This document shows positions 61,696-64,000 of a DNA stretch of 64,000 nt, piece by piece (the stretch's first letter is position 1; every line of letters starts with the position of its first letter). This DNA is from Phanerochaete sordida. Lineage: Eukaryota; Basidiomycota; Agaricomycetes; Polyporales; Phanerochaetaceae. Location of the stretch: the NCBI GenBank assembly GCA_019973155.2, contig BPQB01000001.1:2170001-2234000 (forward strand). Reading direction: 5' to 3'. The notes beneath the pieces were generated by a model. The model searched no databases. It was given only the letters and a program-made list of their open reading frames with translations, and had not been told where the DNA came from. Position numbers and translations under genes: made by a program.

Positions 61696-62103
61696 GCCTC
61701 TGAGCAAAGTCTGCGCGTTGCAGTGAGAGGGTGTATGTTGTCCAAGTTCACGTCCACCAAACCGGCCCAACCTCACGGTACCTCGTAAGCGCCTACTGCA
61801 CTACTCCCTTAATATGGCAATCACTGTAGTTTGCTTCGTATGTTCCTTCACTTCCTCACCATCATCTGGCGGGCAGCTGGCCTGTAGGCATACGTTAGCC
61901 TCTGTGACACAAGCGCTGTGCGCCCTCGGATTATATCTGCTGCCACGTAGCTTCAAATTTATGTTCCCAGCGCCGCAGATAGCATTAAATGACGCAGACG
62001 AAGCACTATATTTTCAGACATGTACTCCGTTCCCAATCAACGTATGTTGTACTCTCGAGCATGTATGTCTATGCATTAGCCTTAATGTAACGTCGTAACC
62101 AGC
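61696..62103. other. Intergenic, 408 bp
   Basis: Promoter side of THOC7 and 3' flank of the AAA+ gene, both minus-strand. Nothing else recognised. Confidence 0.55.
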
Positions 62104-64000
62104 CTATTTTGACTCGCTAAGGCCTTGGCGAGCAGCCTTAGCGACGTGCCAGTCATTCATGACCTCTAGCACTGTGTTGACGTGCTCCACAAGTAGCCTA
62201 GATTCTTGGTCCATGGCAATAGACTTCGCGGTGCTAACCGCGTTCTTGATCTATAGAAACAGTCAGAACAGCCACGGTACACCAAAATATCAGGACACAT
62301 GCCTGCCGTCCGTTGAGCGGGAACTGGGAAAGCCGGTCTATGTCTTCGTCCGTGACATCCTTAGGGTTGACTTGGCTTCTCGAGAAGAACGTCTTCCAGA
62401 TCGCCTTGCGCGCGCCGACGTCCAAGTCGGGATACCTAACGCAAAAGTGAATCCGACCTGCATCGAACGAAGACAGGTCAGAACACGGCTCGCTTCAATA
62501 CCCGGGACACATACTTTCGAAGGCAGGATCGATCGACTCGATGAGGTTCGTCGTAAAGATAAGGATGCCACGATAGTACTCGACCTGCCGGAGGAAGATC
62601 GAGACGAGCGCGTTGCGCGACACGTCCATCTTGTCTCGCGCCTGGAGGAAGACGTCCGCCTCGTCGAGCAGCAGCACCGCGTCCCAGAGGTGCGCGAGCT
62701 CAAGAATCTCGTTGAGCTTATCGTCGACATGGCTGGGCTCTATGCCGAGCTCGCCGGCGCTGACGATGTAGAGCGGGCGGTGCGTGATCTCGGCGACCGC
62801 CTCCGCAGTCAGAGTCTTGCCGCACCCCGGGTTGCCGCAGAGCAAGCCGACGAGGCCCTGGCCCTTACCCGCGACGATGTCGTCGAACACGACCGTCTTG
62901 GCGGAGTGCTGGCGGATGAGGGCGCGGATGAGCTGCTTGTGCTTGTCTCCGAGTACGAGCTGCCGGAAGCAGTCTTCGGCCCAAGTAATTTCCTGAACTC
63001 GGTCAAGCGCATATCCACCTAGGCCAATGTCAGGTCCATCATGACGTATCAGAAGAGATGAAAGTACCCCATGTTTTCGTAGCGAAGCAGAAGCCCAGCA
63101 AAACGGGGGTGGTGATCAGGTAGTGCTCGTCAACTATCTCGTCCTTCTTCAGAGTATGCGAGACATGGCGAACGAGACCGCTGTTTTTGCGGAATAGGCG
63201 GAACACGGCAGGATCGACCATGACGCGTTCAGTGCCCTGTCGCGAAGCTAAGTGAGTATAGGATGGGATCAAGCAAGCAAAGAAGTGATGCTCACAGAAA
63301 CCTTGAGAGGAGAGCTGCTGAACGTCGATGTCTTATCCACGACCGCCGGACCACTGATCTCATAGAAATGCCTCGTGATCTCGGCGTACACCTTACCTCG
63401 GCGTATCGCATGCTCCTCGAGTTTCTCCTTCTCAGGATGGTAGTCGAGGGGGTAGCCTGCCAGGTCGAAGATGGAGCGCGTTCCAGGAAATTCGTTGATC
63501 GTGATGTGCTCTTCGGACACGCCGTACGATTTGCCGTCGTTGCTGACGATGTCGCAACGGATGTCGACAAAGTTCCCCGCCATGGAGCACTGGTAGCTGA
63601 ACTCGCGCCCGTAGACCACGAACTCCTGCTCCGTCCCACGATGGAACGAGCGGATATACGTGTTTGGCGGAAACAGCGCCCAAAGCAGGTCGTAGGTGAT
63701 CTCGCTCTGGCTGATGAGGACCTCGAAGTCCGCGATGGTGCTCCCGAGGTCCTCGCTGATGAATTGCAGAGCGGTTTCAATTCCCTCGAGAACCTCTGCA
63801 TCCGGCGCTTCCTTGGCATTCTCCTCGTCAAGCCTGACCTGTAGAGCCTTGCGGGAATGGAAGAAGAACTGGGTGTCGACCTACGCTATTGAGTCAGTGA
63901 AGAGCGGTATGTTGAAGAGTGAGCACACACAGATGGGGTACGACTTGTCAGATCCAAGCCCTGTACGTCTTCATGGATGTCAAGGAGTACTTTCCGGAGA
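62104..64000 (-). CDS. AAA+ ATPase with N-terminal fungal domain (DUF7025-like), 5' end outside window
   Basis: Partial gene; its start lies beyond the right edge. Inferred exons: 63931 to the edge, 63296-63880, 63068-63236, 62515-63018, 62303-62457, 62104-62250. The upstream part (TYDLLWALFPPNTYIRSF, FEISGPAV-like segment and VMVDPAVFRLF) is the N-terminal domain seen in a large fungal AAA+ family. The AAA core has Walker A GNPGCGKT, Walker B VLLLDEAD, sensor-1 FTTN and arginine-finger-region SRIHFCVRYPDLD, then an LNGRQIKNAV helix. Such proteins are hexameric remodelling ATPases; the substrate is unknown, and copies are numerous in mushrooms. Intron 62251-62302 seems to use a GC donor (GCATGT). 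Confidence 0.85.

Noticed and set aside
62159..63022. 287-codon plus-strand frame
   Set aside because: Antisense shadow of the AAA+ ATPase exons.

Overview
The window is a piece of a filamentous fungal nuclear chromosome, almost certainly a basidiomycete of the Agaricomycetes (a polypore-like mushroom is my best guess; this is inferred from gene architecture and protein style, not from a search). Genes are densely interrupted by introns of about 45-60 nt with GT(A/G)NGT donors, CTAAC/CTGAC-like branch sites and YAG acceptors. They are tightly packed on both strands and encode eukaryotic housekeeping proteins with fungal features. I rebuilt exon structures by hand; in nearly every multi-exon gene the exon lengths sum to a multiple of three and join recognisable family motifs.

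Layout. 1-21.4 kb is a gene-rich block: vWA protein (cut by the left edge), PCID2/Thp1-type PCI protein, DsbA-like thioredoxin-fold protein, membrane-anchored beta-helix protein, poly(A) polymerase, mitochondrial GatB, spliceosomal IST3/RBMX2, eIF3d, a UBAC2/Dsc2-like rhomboid protein and an NTF2-like conserved protein. 21.4-36.2 kb is a gene-poor, largely GC/CpG-rich stretch with one convincing gene, a GATA zinc-finger transcription factor (27.3-29.0 kb). 36.2-64 kb is again gene-rich: TRP-like channel, a large conserved protein of unknown function, two copies of a small zinc-knuckle/tail-anchor protein family, a Rai1/DXO-like nuclease, Slc1-type acyltransferase, a Utp8/NOL11-like ribosome biogenesis protein, Kha1-like K+/H+ antiporter, BUD31, a TB2/DP1/HVA22 (REEP/Yop1) protein, a complex I NDUFA1-like subunit, a lipoate-protein ligase, THOC7 and an AAA+ ATPase (cut by the right edge).

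Themes. Many genes serve RNA metabolism: PCI/Thp1 and THOC7 (transcription-export), Pap1 (polyadenylation), IST3 and BUD31 (splicing), a Rai1-like nuclease (5'-end quality control), eIF3d (translation) and Utp8-like (rRNA processing). GatB, the NDUFA1-like subunit and lipoate ligase are mitochondrial. Five divergent gene pairs share 123-460 bp intergenic promoters, and one convergent pair (GatB/IST3) is separated by only 22 bp. No mobile element, CRISPR, rRNA or convincing tRNA gene was found.

Most worth a second look: the two dispersed paralogous zinc-knuckle/tail-anchored proteins (42.4 and 50.2 kb); the GATA factor with an atypical finger in a roughly 15 kb GC-rich gene desert; a presequence-like N-terminus on the Rai1-like nuclease; and two likely GC-AG introns.
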